NCBI GenBank assembly: GCA_002633005.1 | Contig: NMRA01000157.1 | Coordinates: 528,988 to 592,987 of the forward strand | Direction: 5' to 3' | Origin: Phoronis australis | Taxonomy: Eukaryota > Phoronida > Phoronidae | DNA length: 64,000 nucleotides | Shown here: one piece after another, positions 63,601-64,000 of the stretch | Layout of the letters: every line of letters starts with the position of its first letter | Position numbering within the stretch: position 1 is the first letter of the stretch | Notes under the pieces: generated by a model | The model's input: only the letters and a program-made list of their open reading frames with translations | Told to the model about the DNA's origin: nothing | The model's database searches: none | Translations under genes and position numbers: made by a program

Positions 63601-64000
63601 AGGGGGTGAGGAAGTGATAGTGGGAGGGGCAAAGGGTGGGAGGGAAGGGTGGAGGGAGGGAGGGAGGAAGGGAGAGAGAGGGAGGGAGTGAGTGAGGGAG
63701 GGAGGGAGTGAAGGAGGGAGGGAGTGAAGGAGGGAGGGAGGTACCACGAGAGGGAGGCAATGAGGGTGTAAGCTAGGAACAACCCAGTATGCTACACTGC
63801 AATTAATAACAAAACCACTCCTTGTGTAAAGGTAAATCTAAGGACAGTTAAATCATTTTTGCCCATAACAAGTATGACATAATACAACACTACAAATCTA
63901 CCAATATCAAACTGCTGACATATGTGTAATCAAGCAAGCACATAACATTAAGTACCGTCAGCTGTTGTACAAATGTACCCATGGGGGTCATCTCTGGTAG
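5778..64000 (-). CDS. cdh23: Cadherin-23-like giant cadherin, 52 exons, 5' end outside window
   Basis: Fifty-two exons were joined on GT-AG borders and matching phases; the sum is 10,116 nt without a stop (3,371 aa). Seen: 26 calcium-linker positions, mostly DxND(N)xP, with LDRE-type motifs and DxD motifs between them, giving 27 EC repeats if the first, partial one is EC1. A non-cadherin segment follows (window residues about 2808-2923), then one hydrophobic helix (about 2925-2948) and a tail of about 423 residues. Known: vertebrate CDH23 has 27 ECs plus a ferredoxin-like membrane-adjacent domain, and pairs with PCDH15 (11 ECs) in sensory tip links. Inference: this is the CDH23 orthologue; PCDH15, FAT and dachsous differ in EC number or carry EGF/laminin domains that are absent here. 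A role in cell-cell or stereocilia/microvillus linkage is likely but not shown by sequence. The signal peptide and the start of EC1 should lie beyond 64000. Confidence 0.88.
6673..11075 (-). other. Longest intron of the gene (51/52)
   Basis: Contains the small inverted-repeat element at 7901-8121 and a short telomere-like G-run at about 8989-9006. The remainder is A+T-rich with no convincing coding or RNA feature. Confidence 0.6.
7901..8121. mobile_element. Small foldback/MITE-like element
   Basis: Arms of about 75-80 bp are inverted copies: ATACTCCTGCATTCAAAC at the left pairs with the reverse of GTTTGATTGCAGGAGTAT at the right, followed inward by GAGCAGTC and GGCAACTGGCC pairs. A GC-rich spacer of about 45 bp holds GAGCGCGG. 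No coding capacity. Confidence 0.7.
11076..11162 (-). CDS. cdh23: Exon 51: small cassette exon of the tail
   Basis: VPSDNGTASGAGNIDGTWMS then PYKNGDVN, 87 nt with phase 2 at both ends and a GTATGT donor. It can be left out without changing frame. Vertebrate CDH23 also has a small alternatively spliced tail exon (exon 68); whether this is the same exon is open. Confidence 0.87.
11951..12100 (-). CDS. cdh23: Exon 50: cytoplasmic tail
   Basis: SEHMRVFALEAGRDASVITL, then SYSAKDLYVNIQREA. Possible tyrosine sites at SYSA and LYVNI. 150 nt, phase 2 at both ends, donor GTGAGT. Confidence 0.9.
12101..14310 (-). other. Intron 49/50
   Basis: One long open frame (12446-12949 minus) is present, but it has no family resemblance and no codon signal. 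Otherwise nothing recognised. Confidence 0.5.
14311..14445 (-). CDS. cdh23: Exon 49: cytoplasmic tail, basic then NPAF motif
   Basis: REAERVRNKAAKNSLYMR follows the membrane helix, then EEVDHGYGLTMENPAF. NPAF close to the membrane is the kind of short motif used for endocytic or adaptor binding. Acceptor TTGCAG, donor GTAAGT. Confidence 0.9.
14836..15492. mobile_element. MITE-like element built on a GTGAGAATCTCA motif
   Basis: The left end (CAAGTGAGAATCTCAGTGG, 14852 on) is the inverse of the right end (CCAGTGAGATTCTCACCTT, to about 15478). Between them about a dozen variants of the same self-complementary 10-12 bp motif occur in both orientations. Lies in intron 48/49, non-coding. Confidence 0.6.
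15730..15918 (-). CDS. cdh23: Exon 48: juxtamembrane helix and transmembrane segment
   Basis: RINENSAEIEKLFSKYKLVG closes the membrane-adjacent domain, as the RNLFRNYNV segment does in CDH23. After a short spacer comes a hydrophobic helix of about 24 residues (SFISLGGV to IISW) followed by KK as stop-transfer. Skipping this exon would keep the frame and give a soluble ectodomain. Confidence 0.94.
16131..16196 (-). CDS. cdh23: Exon 47: membrane-adjacent domain, second strand and helix
   Basis: TDIYIFATDSKGALVTRDDL, 66 nt. Too short to stand out as an ORF, but borders (TTCCAG acceptor, GTAAGT donor) and phase are exact. Confidence 0.88.
17209..17292 (-). CDS. cdh23: Exon 46: membrane-adjacent domain, middle
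   Basis: NLSSILGYNVHVEKVEM then VDKVNPDA. Phase 2 at both ends, 84 nt. The segment matches the helix-strand part of the ferredoxin-like fold known in CDH23 and PCDH15. Donor GTAAGT. Confidence 0.88.
17862..17950 (-). CDS. cdh23: Exon 45: end of EC27 and start of membrane-adjacent domain
   Basis: VFVLTNNYRVILSANVPKQE to LQPLIG. The pattern (strand, short turn, helix starting at PKQEIL) follows CDH23, where a similar strand leads into a helix of the membrane-adjacent domain. Donor GTGAGT. Confidence 0.88.
18791..18997 (-). CDS. cdh23: Exon 44: EC27 core
   Basis: ATDGDTGTSDLKYEL, YLEPDTGVLYSRTKSIDSAK, LNVKATDESGAG. The last EC before the membrane; SIDSAKK replaces LDRE. Sixty-nine whole codons, donor GTAGTC. 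Confidence 0.92.
20764..20894 (-). CDS. cdh23: Exon 43: EC26/EC27 linker
   Basis: PNIVTLVVTVGDVNDNPPVF and FGVPSDASLNYVIGTIK. Donor GTATGT. Confidence 0.93.
21101..21165. repeat. Short tandem repeat inside exon 42
   Basis: Three imperfect 21-24 bp copies of GAGAGCTGTTG-CTAGGAAACT (minus strand); the last runs into the donor site. They encode the basic RRRAVARKLRAV stretch. Confidence 0.7.
21101..21253 (-). CDS. cdh23: Exon 42: EC26 LDRE strand and arginine-rich insert
   Basis: FFSIQNSTGKVFCVKQLDRE then VRAERVVTRRRRAVARKL. The last 60 bases consist of three imperfect copies of a unit of about 21 bp, so the basic stretch comes from a short repeat. Donor GTAGGG. Vertebrate CDH23 also has an enlarged loop at this place in its penultimate EC, but its sequence differs. 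Confidence 0.91.
21968..22093. repeat. 21-bp minisatellite overlapping the exon 41 donor
   Basis: Six head-to-tail copies of TAGTTACCCAATTCATTTCCA variants (plus strand). On the minus strand each copy encodes NELGNYG or a variant and carries a GTAACT donor-like site. The copy nearest the coding side overlaps exon 41. Confidence 0.9.
22079..22250 (-). CDS. cdh23: Exon 41: EC26 first half with repeated donor
   Basis: VKITVKRTSKVPVF lacks the DxNDN linker. It continues to YTIVSGNELG, where GNELG leads into FFSIQNSTG of the next exon. The donor GTAACT belongs to a 21-bp tandem repeat that continues into the intron to about 21968, so several donors in the same frame exist; the one nearest the exon gives the most normal cadherin. 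Confidence 0.88.
22758..22903 (-). CDS. cdh23: Exon 40: EC25 second half
   Basis: DPNNGLFGVNSTGAITVAKK, YNLTVMAEDNYSPSSNDTTM. No LDRE motif. Donor GTGAGT. Confidence 0.91.
24039..24302 (-). CDS. cdh23: Exon 39: EC24 second half, linker, EC25 first half
   Basis: LDYEKQSWYNISVVAHDLG, DMNDTPPKF, then EC25 strands up to LKFTVI. EC25 here has no ATDxDxG motif; YAGLGALKF stands in its place. Donor GTAAGC. Confidence 0.92.
24769..24871 (-). CDS. cdh23: Exon 38: EC24 DxD region
   Basis: VTTVFANDTDSGINGKVLYS, then MFYVVNK. Ends one base into an Asp codon. Donor GTGTGT. Confidence 0.9.
25663..25806 (-). CDS. cdh23: Exon 37: EC23/EC24 linker
   Basis: VADQGQPSRNSTTRLTL, DINDNAPQY, IDIKENQPPGIL. Forty-eight whole codons, donor GTAAGT. 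Confidence 0.93.
26097..26194 (-). CDS. cdh23: Exon 36: EC23 LDRE strand, tandem acceptor
   Basis: VVDVNRTTGEVFIDGLLDRE to MIVT. Two AG acceptors six bases apart (TTTTAG then GTGCAG) both give the right phase; the longer form is listed. Donor GTAAGT. Confidence 0.88.
27636..27801 (-). CDS. cdh23: Exon 35: EC22/EC23 linker, EC23 first half
   Basis: VTVTVDDVNDHAPVF, VPEGDYSHRV, CSDDDVGVNSQLVYSLE. Ends one base into a Gly codon. Donor GTGATT. Confidence 0.92.
27875..28143. repeat. 40-bp minisatellite, about 7 copies
   Basis: Copies of TACATAATAGGCACATGTGC plus a 20-bp spacer start at about 27880, 27920, 27960, 28000, 28040, 28080 and 28121. The last is diverged. It lies in the intron just upstream of exon 35. 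Confidence 0.92.
28231..28288. repeat. 17-bp tandem repeat, about 3.5 copies
   Basis: AATCAATAATGCCTTT repeated head to tail with one T/C difference in the first copy. Confidence 0.85.
28650..28757 (-). CDS. cdh23: Exon 34: EC22 LDRE strand
   Basis: GNITTAKRLDRELVDKYTF and AVDGRIPERTAYAV. Thirty-six whole codons, donor GTATGG. Confidence 0.91.
28758..30091 (-). other. Intron 33/34, nothing recognised
   Basis: A+T-rich, no ORF above 75 codons, no array or inverted ends seen. Confidence 0.5.
30092..30777 (-). CDS. cdh23: Exon 33: 686-nt exon, EC20 end to EC22 start
   Basis: Holds EC20 strand motifs (LNREKTTDY, AMDSGRPP), linker DINDEHPKF, all of EC21 (ATDADVGSNARL, with TIDKNEL where LDRE is expected), linker EINDDTPKF and the EC22 start. 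Donor GTATGT, acceptor TCTCTAG. Confidence 0.94.
30921..31048. repeat. 13-bp minisatellite, about 10 copies
   Basis: Unit GTATAGAGTCACT with G/C variants (GTATACAGTCACT) and one 11-bp deletion copy. In the intron upstream of exon 33. Confidence 0.93.
31232..31519 (-). CDS. cdh23: Exon 32: EC19 LDRE strand, linker, EC20 first half
   Basis: EIFTTGGLDRETEPYYLLNV, SAQDRGVTPF, DINDNVPTF, then DLDLGDNSKVSYM. The polypyrimidine tract at the acceptor (GGTAG) is poor, but phase agrees on both sides. Donor GTAAGT. Confidence 0.88.
32014..32266 (-). CDS. cdh23: Exon 31: EC18 end, linker, EC19 first half
   Basis: IVATDALGKGLNATANLSIS, DINDKKPHF, VLENVSSNALVG, ASDGDIENNKVVQYSI. Ends one base into a Gly codon, donor GTTTGT. 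Confidence 0.91.
32577..32680. repeat. 34-bp tandem repeat, 3 copies
   Basis: TTACTTGTAATTGTATTAGT followed by a CATAAATGACC-like part, three imperfect copies in the intron between exons 30 and 31. Confidence 0.75.
33087..33269 (-). CDS. cdh23: Exon 30: EC18 core
   Basis: DPPIKVTDRDTGTNEQFRY, FIISDQYPVV, ALDREKQNSYFLQ. The loop between the DRD and LDRE motifs is long for an EC. Acceptor CTGTAG, donor GTGAGT. Confidence 0.9.
33270..34483 (-). other. Intron 29/30 with a 12-bp perfect hairpin
   Basis: TCCCAACTTGTT at 34106-34117 pairs with AACAAGTTGGGA at 34135-34146 across a 17-base loop. A plus-strand open frame of 133 codons (33701-34102) has no recognisable family. Confidence 0.5.
34484..34603 (-). 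CDS. cdh23: Exon 29: EC17/EC18 linker
   Basis: GTCEVVITVLDVNDNAPEF, then YLGSVAEHSTDGAAVLV. Forty whole codons, donor GTAAGT. Confidence 0.92.
34934..35032 (-). CDS. cdh23: Exon 28: EC17 LNRE strand
   Basis: DGKITSVGKLNREETSEYV and AKDKGVPFRQ. Thirty-three whole codons, donor GTAATA. Confidence 0.9.
35026..35215. repeat. About 66-bp repeat, 3 copies, starting in exon 28
   Basis: Each copy starts TTACC(A/T)TCCTGTCA.ACAAA and GAGTG and ends near an ATACAGTCACA-like stretch. The first copy includes the acceptor end of exon 28, so acceptor-like CAGG sites are repeated in the intron. Confidence 0.7.
35327..35697. repeat. 42-bp minisatellite, about 9 copies
   Basis: Unit CATCGTGAACAGTGCCAGGT plus TTATAATGCTTGTATTATCTTG; one copy is shortened by 9 bp. 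Because 42 is a multiple of three it gives long repetitive open frames on both strands; these are not genes. Confidence 0.95.
35842..36057 (-). CDS. cdh23: Second copy of exon 27, probably an assembly duplicate
   Basis: Same length, same phase and same product as the copy at 36135-36350. The 292-nt block 35769-36060 is repeated at 36062-36353 with a single N at 36061 between them. Inclusion would keep the frame but put half an EC repeat in tandem, which does not make a sensible cadherin domain, so I left it out of the joined protein. A real tandem exon duplication is the other possibility. Confidence 0.6.
36135..36350 (-). CDS. cdh23: Exon 27: EC16/EC17 linker, EC17 first half
   Basis: VNLYITLVDVNDNDPVF, VSENDAGGDTNQFVG and ATDKDRGSNGEIEYRLS, seventy-two whole codons. 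Acceptor TTTTCAG, donor GTGTGG. The same exon is repeated at 35842-36057 with only scattered base differences in the copied block. Confidence 0.9.
37449..37567 (-). CDS. cdh23: Exon 26: EC16 second half
   Basis: MFEIDSGTGVVKLAKRLDIT replaces LDRE with LDIT. ASDGQLNSS follows. Donor GTAAGC. Confidence 0.92.
38237..38426 (-). CDS. cdh23: Exon 25: EC15/EC16 linker, EC16 first half
   Basis: VVIYVDDINDNPPVF, SEGSSVGSVI, then ATDGDYLPKYTG; the DGD motif is followed by a longer loop than usual. Ends one base into a Gly codon, donor GTGAGC. Confidence 0.93.
39390..39518 (-). CDS. cdh23: Exon 24: EC15 LDRE strand
   Basis: AALKVVKELDREKGLEYSNG, then VRDHGTPIRTSTTV. Forty-three whole codons, donor GTATGT. 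Confidence 0.91.
40870..40994 (-). CDS. cdh23: Exon 23: EC15 first half
   Basis: ASLSLVVNITATDADVG, then LSFSILGDDHFNISSSG. Acceptor CCTATAG, donor GTAAAT. Confidence 0.9.
41458..41548 (-). CDS. cdh23: Exon 22: EC14/EC15 linker
   Basis: VSCQVNVTVTDVNDNAPSF then YQGRVLE; ends one base into a Gly codon. Donor GTGAGA. Confidence 0.92.
42004..42131 (-). CDS. cdh23: Exon 21: EC14 LDRE strand
   Basis: NQDGHFGINNNTGDLYV then LDRETKEQF and ASDSALNN. Donor GTGAGT. The intron upstream of this exon (42132-43973) is filled by a degenerate repeat family. Confidence 0.92.
42440..43490. repeat. Degenerate dispersed repeat with internal units of about 115 bp
   Basis: Recurring blocks: AAATTGCCACTAGGGGGTRCCA-like segments (near 42445, 42580, 42735, 42885, 43030, 43325) alternate with CCAAATTTCA-like and CATG.AAG.TTTTGGAGATAC-like segments. 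The stretch ends in a GACA run (43473-43486). Non-coding and heavily diverged. Confidence 0.6.
43974..44064 (-). CDS. cdh23: Exon 20: EC14 DxD region
   Basis: DIQLKVPFTRLHATDVDLVD then LITYSIIE; ends one base into a Gly codon at a GTAGGC donor. Confidence 0.9.
44566..44685 (-). CDS. cdh23: Exon 19: EC13 end, linker, EC14 start
   Basis: INVSDGNYPGSNTSVRI, DVNDNAPVF, YYINVTE. Acceptor TTTTTAG, donor GTAAGG. Confidence 0.92.
44868..44999 (-). CDS. cdh23: Exon 18: EC13 middle
   Basis: LTYSIVRDDSNVSFAINNQG then LDHETMPVN to YTLE. Forty-four whole codons, donor GTACGT. Confidence 0.91.
45508..45648 (-). CDS. cdh23: Exon 17: EC12/EC13 linker, EC13 start
   Basis: VYVFISDVNDNAPRF, TEDQPIDHVV and AVDPDEKSE. 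The DPD motif closes the exon before a GTAGTG donor. Confidence 0.92.
46427..46540 (-). CDS. cdh23: Exon 16: EC12 LDRE strand
   Basis: GLITLSKPLDREDIAKQSL to SAEVG, thirty-eight whole codons. The donor GTGTGT is weaker than its neighbours, but phase and product fit. Confidence 0.87.
47397..48710 (-). CDS. cdh23: Exon 15: 438-codon exon, EC8 to EC12 start
   Basis: By far the longest exon of the ectodomain. It carries the rest of EC8 (LDREL, DVNDNPPRF), EC9, EC10 (LDYES, DYNDNAPEF), EC11 and the EC12 start. Two linkers are non-canonical: NASNLHAPRF between EC9 and EC10, and PPGPYQPRF between EC11 and EC12. EC11 lacks the LDRE motif. Donor GTGAGG. The acceptor at 48711-48713 joins VVQ to LTVSDVD; an in-frame alternative lies 78 nt upstream. 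Confidence 0.93.
49410..49724 (-). CDS. cdh23: Exon 14: EC7 and start of EC8
   Basis: A full EC7 body: YASDKDSGALGKVTYRIVSG, FGINTTTGVLSV, ADYEEQ, ARDGGTPPR, then a slightly altered linker DKNDKAPSF and the EC8 start. Donor GTATGT. Confidence 0.94.
50362..50588 (-). CDS. cdh23: Exon 13: EC6 second half, linker, EC7 start
   Basis: ELTTGNLFTAAILDYEKVQ, DGKSIDQ, DVNDNSPMF, then LPENMESQSLIQ. Two bases complete an Ala codon at the start. Donor GTAAGT. Confidence 0.92.
50827..51008 (-). CDS. cdh23: Exon 12: EC5/EC6 linker and EC6 first half
   Basis: SAQVNVRVTDINDSPPEF then EC6 to TADLK. A nearer acceptor-like CAG at about 50999 gives the wrong phase; the one at 51009-51011 fits both neighbours. 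Donor GTACTT. Confidence 0.88.
51716..51840 (-). CDS. cdh23: Exon 11: EC5 LDFE strand
   Basis: VPFAVDAVTGEITV, LDFEKSSDY, then ASDHGHPPLS, ending two bases into a Ser codon. Donor GTAAGC. Confidence 0.92.
53308..53429 (-). CDS. cdh23: Exon 10: EC5 first half
   Basis: SYTVNVLESANVNDSV, then VTDVDSGENGRVTFSI. DVDSGENG is a normal DxDxGxN motif. Acceptor TTTTTTAG, donor GTATGA. Confidence 0.91.
53797..53887 (-). CDS. cdh23: Exon 9: EC4 end and EC4/EC5 linker
   Basis: VTAADRSLNSTASVNITV then DVNDNPPVFQ. Ends one base into an Ala codon at a GTAATA donor. Confidence 0.92.
54710..54857 (-). CDS. cdh23: Exon 8: EC4 core
   Basis: Completes the split Arg codon, then VIATDSDSNAEIRYTI, a glycine-isoleucine turn and LDYEKG. 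Ends FIIQ at a GTACAG donor. Confidence 0.91.
55179..55330 (+). repeat. AAGAGGAAATT repeat, purine-rich
   Basis: About six imperfect copies of an 18-24 bp unit with AAAGAGGAAATTG. In one plus-strand frame it reads as a Lys/Glu/Ile coiled-coil-like peptide (KEEIATKKEEIETEKEEIL), antisense to the cadherin, inside intron 7/8. No start codon or splice context. Confidence 0.55.
55404..55492 (-). CDS. cdh23: Exon 7: EC3/EC4 linker
   Basis: Begins directly with DINDNPPLF and runs through VKENHNIGFSII. Ends two bases into an Arg codon. Acceptor TTTTGTAG, donor GTATTA. Confidence 0.92.
55716..55952 (-). CDS. cdh23: Exon 6: EC3 core
   Basis: Seventy-nine whole codons: VTDADDGENG, LFKIDPDSGQL, LDHEAQ, then a long F-G region rich in Val, Asn and Thr. 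CDH23 EC3 also has a long loop before its linker, which supports the repeat numbering used here. Donor GTAAGC. Confidence 0.92.
56230..56960. repeat. Second stretch of the degenerate dispersed repeat type
   Basis: Repeated GGAATTTCTTATCAAAAACT and GTCAAATTTCATCAAAACCT segments plus GGGGGTGCCATGGCAGTCAA, similar in style to 42440-43490. Lies in intron 5/6. Confidence 0.5.
57569..57821 (-). CDS. cdh23: Exon 5: EC2 second half, linker, EC3 start
   Basis: Encodes FFEIDSGTGTLSV, LDREV, then linker DINDNGPV and the EC3 A-B strands. SACDNGIPKQCNATD holds two cysteines that could pair. Donor GTATTT. Confidence 0.92.
57822..59000 (-). other. Intron 4/5
   Basis: Only a C10 run (about 58589-58598) stands out. 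Confidence 0.5.
59001..59188 (-). CDS. cdh23: Exon 4: EC1/EC2 linker and first half of EC2
   Basis: Contains the linker DVNDNVPQF, then the EC2 start and the DSDMGDNSKIIYSI core. Ends SSW with the last codon split 2+1 at a GTGAGT donor. Confidence 0.93.
59738..59936. repeat. 68-bp tandem repeat, 3 copies
   Basis: GTATCTACATAGTCTGTTTT occurs at 59743, 59811 and 59879. The copies are nearly identical, so the expansion is recent. Confidence 0.95.
59944..60165 (-). pseudogene. LINE C-terminal cysteine/histidine motif
   Basis: Minus strand reads NWLCTVCDLHVVEDGYHALI then ECPLCEDFR. The C..C....VEDE.H.L..CP.Y.D.R layout is the usual C-terminus of many LINE polymerases. It directly abuts the 68-bp repeat, so only the 3' tail of the element is present. 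Confidence 0.7.
60549..60642 (-). CDS. cdh23: Exon 3: EC1 LDRE motif
   Basis: One base completes the split codon, then ALTGVVETVQLLDREEKAF and VSDGQF. TGVV, LDREE and SDGQ are the middle and late strands of EC1. Donor GTAAGT. Confidence 0.92.
61113..61186 (-). CDS. cdh23: Exon 2: EC1 DxD motif region
   Basis: Starts ATDLDSDAVLKYSLVSGG after a TAG acceptor and ends two bases into a codon at a GTAAGT donor. ATDLDSD is the calcium-binding DxD motif, with the same short spacing to the next strand as in CDH23 EC1. Confidence 0.9.
61393..63519. mobile_element. 2.1 kb foldback element with inverted repeats of about 309 bp
   Basis: 61393-61701 and 63212-63519 are inverted copies. CATTGAAGACACGACTTTGA at the left outer end pairs with the reverse of TCAAAGTCGTGTCTTCAATG at the right, and AATGAGTCTTAAGTCGG marks the inner ends. 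The 1.5 kb centre has a higher G+C part (62270-62780) and a small open frame. Clear target duplications were not found. Sits in intron 1/2 of the window. Confidence 0.88.
62371..62619 (-). CDS. Small open frame inside the foldback element, uncertain
   Basis: Eighty-two codons without an ATG, rich in Ser and Asp (FRDSDESSDGSNSSPEEFHD). An ATG frame just upstream (62698 down, starting MAGRRVADIS) stops after 16 codons. Together they may be a decayed transposase N-terminus or captured host exon. No family recognised. Confidence 0.25.
   Translation of the reverse strand: MNSSKSTFVDGDKEQFRDSDESSDGSNSSPEEFHDRPIANTVTLDSKSLDWNKQNLKKTVRISLIAQQCLVSAKPVDRGASS
63574..63770. repeat. GGGA/GGGAGT low-complexity tract
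   Basis: Purine-rich microsatellite with many GGGAGGGAGGGA runs on the plus strand; it can form G-quadruplexes. Open frames read from the other strand (Pro/Ser/Leu-rich) are artefacts. Between the foldback element and window exon 1. Confidence 0.9.
63956..64000 (-). CDS. cdh23: Exon 1 of window (partial): EC1 strands A-B
   Basis: Fifteen codons read to the window edge and end with QLT before a GTACTT donor. The TPMGTFVQQL stretch is the usual EN.PxGTxV..L start of a cadherin repeat and resembles the start of vertebrate CDH23 EC1. The acceptor side is cut off. Confidence 0.8.

Noticed and set aside
63514-63782. Three Pro/Ser/Leu-rich open frames
   Set aside because: Translation of a GGGA microsatellite in all minus-strand frames.

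Overview
This window is animal (metazoan) nuclear DNA: A+T-rich, with short coding blocks separated by GT-AG introns and with many decayed transposons and minisatellites. One gene fills nearly all of it. Between 64000 and 5778 on the minus strand I joined 52 exons, each by splice consensus and reading phase. They add up to 10,116 nt with no internal stop, giving 3,371 residues plus a stop codon. The species cannot be fixed from the sequence. A marine invertebrate (for example hemichordate, echinoderm, amphioxus, lophotrochozoan or cnidarian) fits the repeat content and the gene.

The protein is a giant cadherin. It has one partial and 26 complete extracellular cadherin (EC) repeats, then a non-cadherin membrane-adjacent domain, one transmembrane helix (residues about 2925-2948 of the window product) and a cytoplasmic tail of about 420 residues. 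The 27-EC architecture, the membrane-adjacent domain ending in an acidic/basic helix, and the style of the first EC match vertebrate cadherin-23 (CDH23, the tip-link cadherin). Only the signal peptide and the start of EC1 should lie beyond the right edge. The tail does not look like the vertebrate CDH23 tail: it is acidic, has a proline-rich run, and ends in a hydrophobic residue that could bind a PDZ domain.

Layout by coordinate. 1-3300: remnants of Ty3/gypsy gag-protease (minus strand) and of a LINE reverse transcriptase (plus strand). 3300-5430: nothing recognisable. 5435-5777: 3' end of the cadherin gene. 5778-15918: exons for the tail and membrane helix, with two small inverted-repeat elements (7901-8121, 14836-15492). 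16131-18997: membrane-adjacent domain and EC27. 20764-64000: EC26 back to EC1. The introns carry minisatellites (27875, 30921, 35327, 59738), a dispersed degenerate repeat family (42440-43490, 56230-56960), a LINE tail (59944-60165) and a 2.1 kb foldback element with inverted repeats of about 309 bp (61393-63519).

Points most worth a second look: a 21-bp minisatellite that multiplies the splice donor of exon 41 in frame; an adjacent exon (42) whose own short repeat encodes an arginine-rich, furin-like stretch close to the membrane; a probable assembly duplication of exon 27 around a single N at 36061; and six consecutive same-phase exons around the membrane helix. I did not find a wholly new gene system here. 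The novelty is in how this cadherin gene is built.
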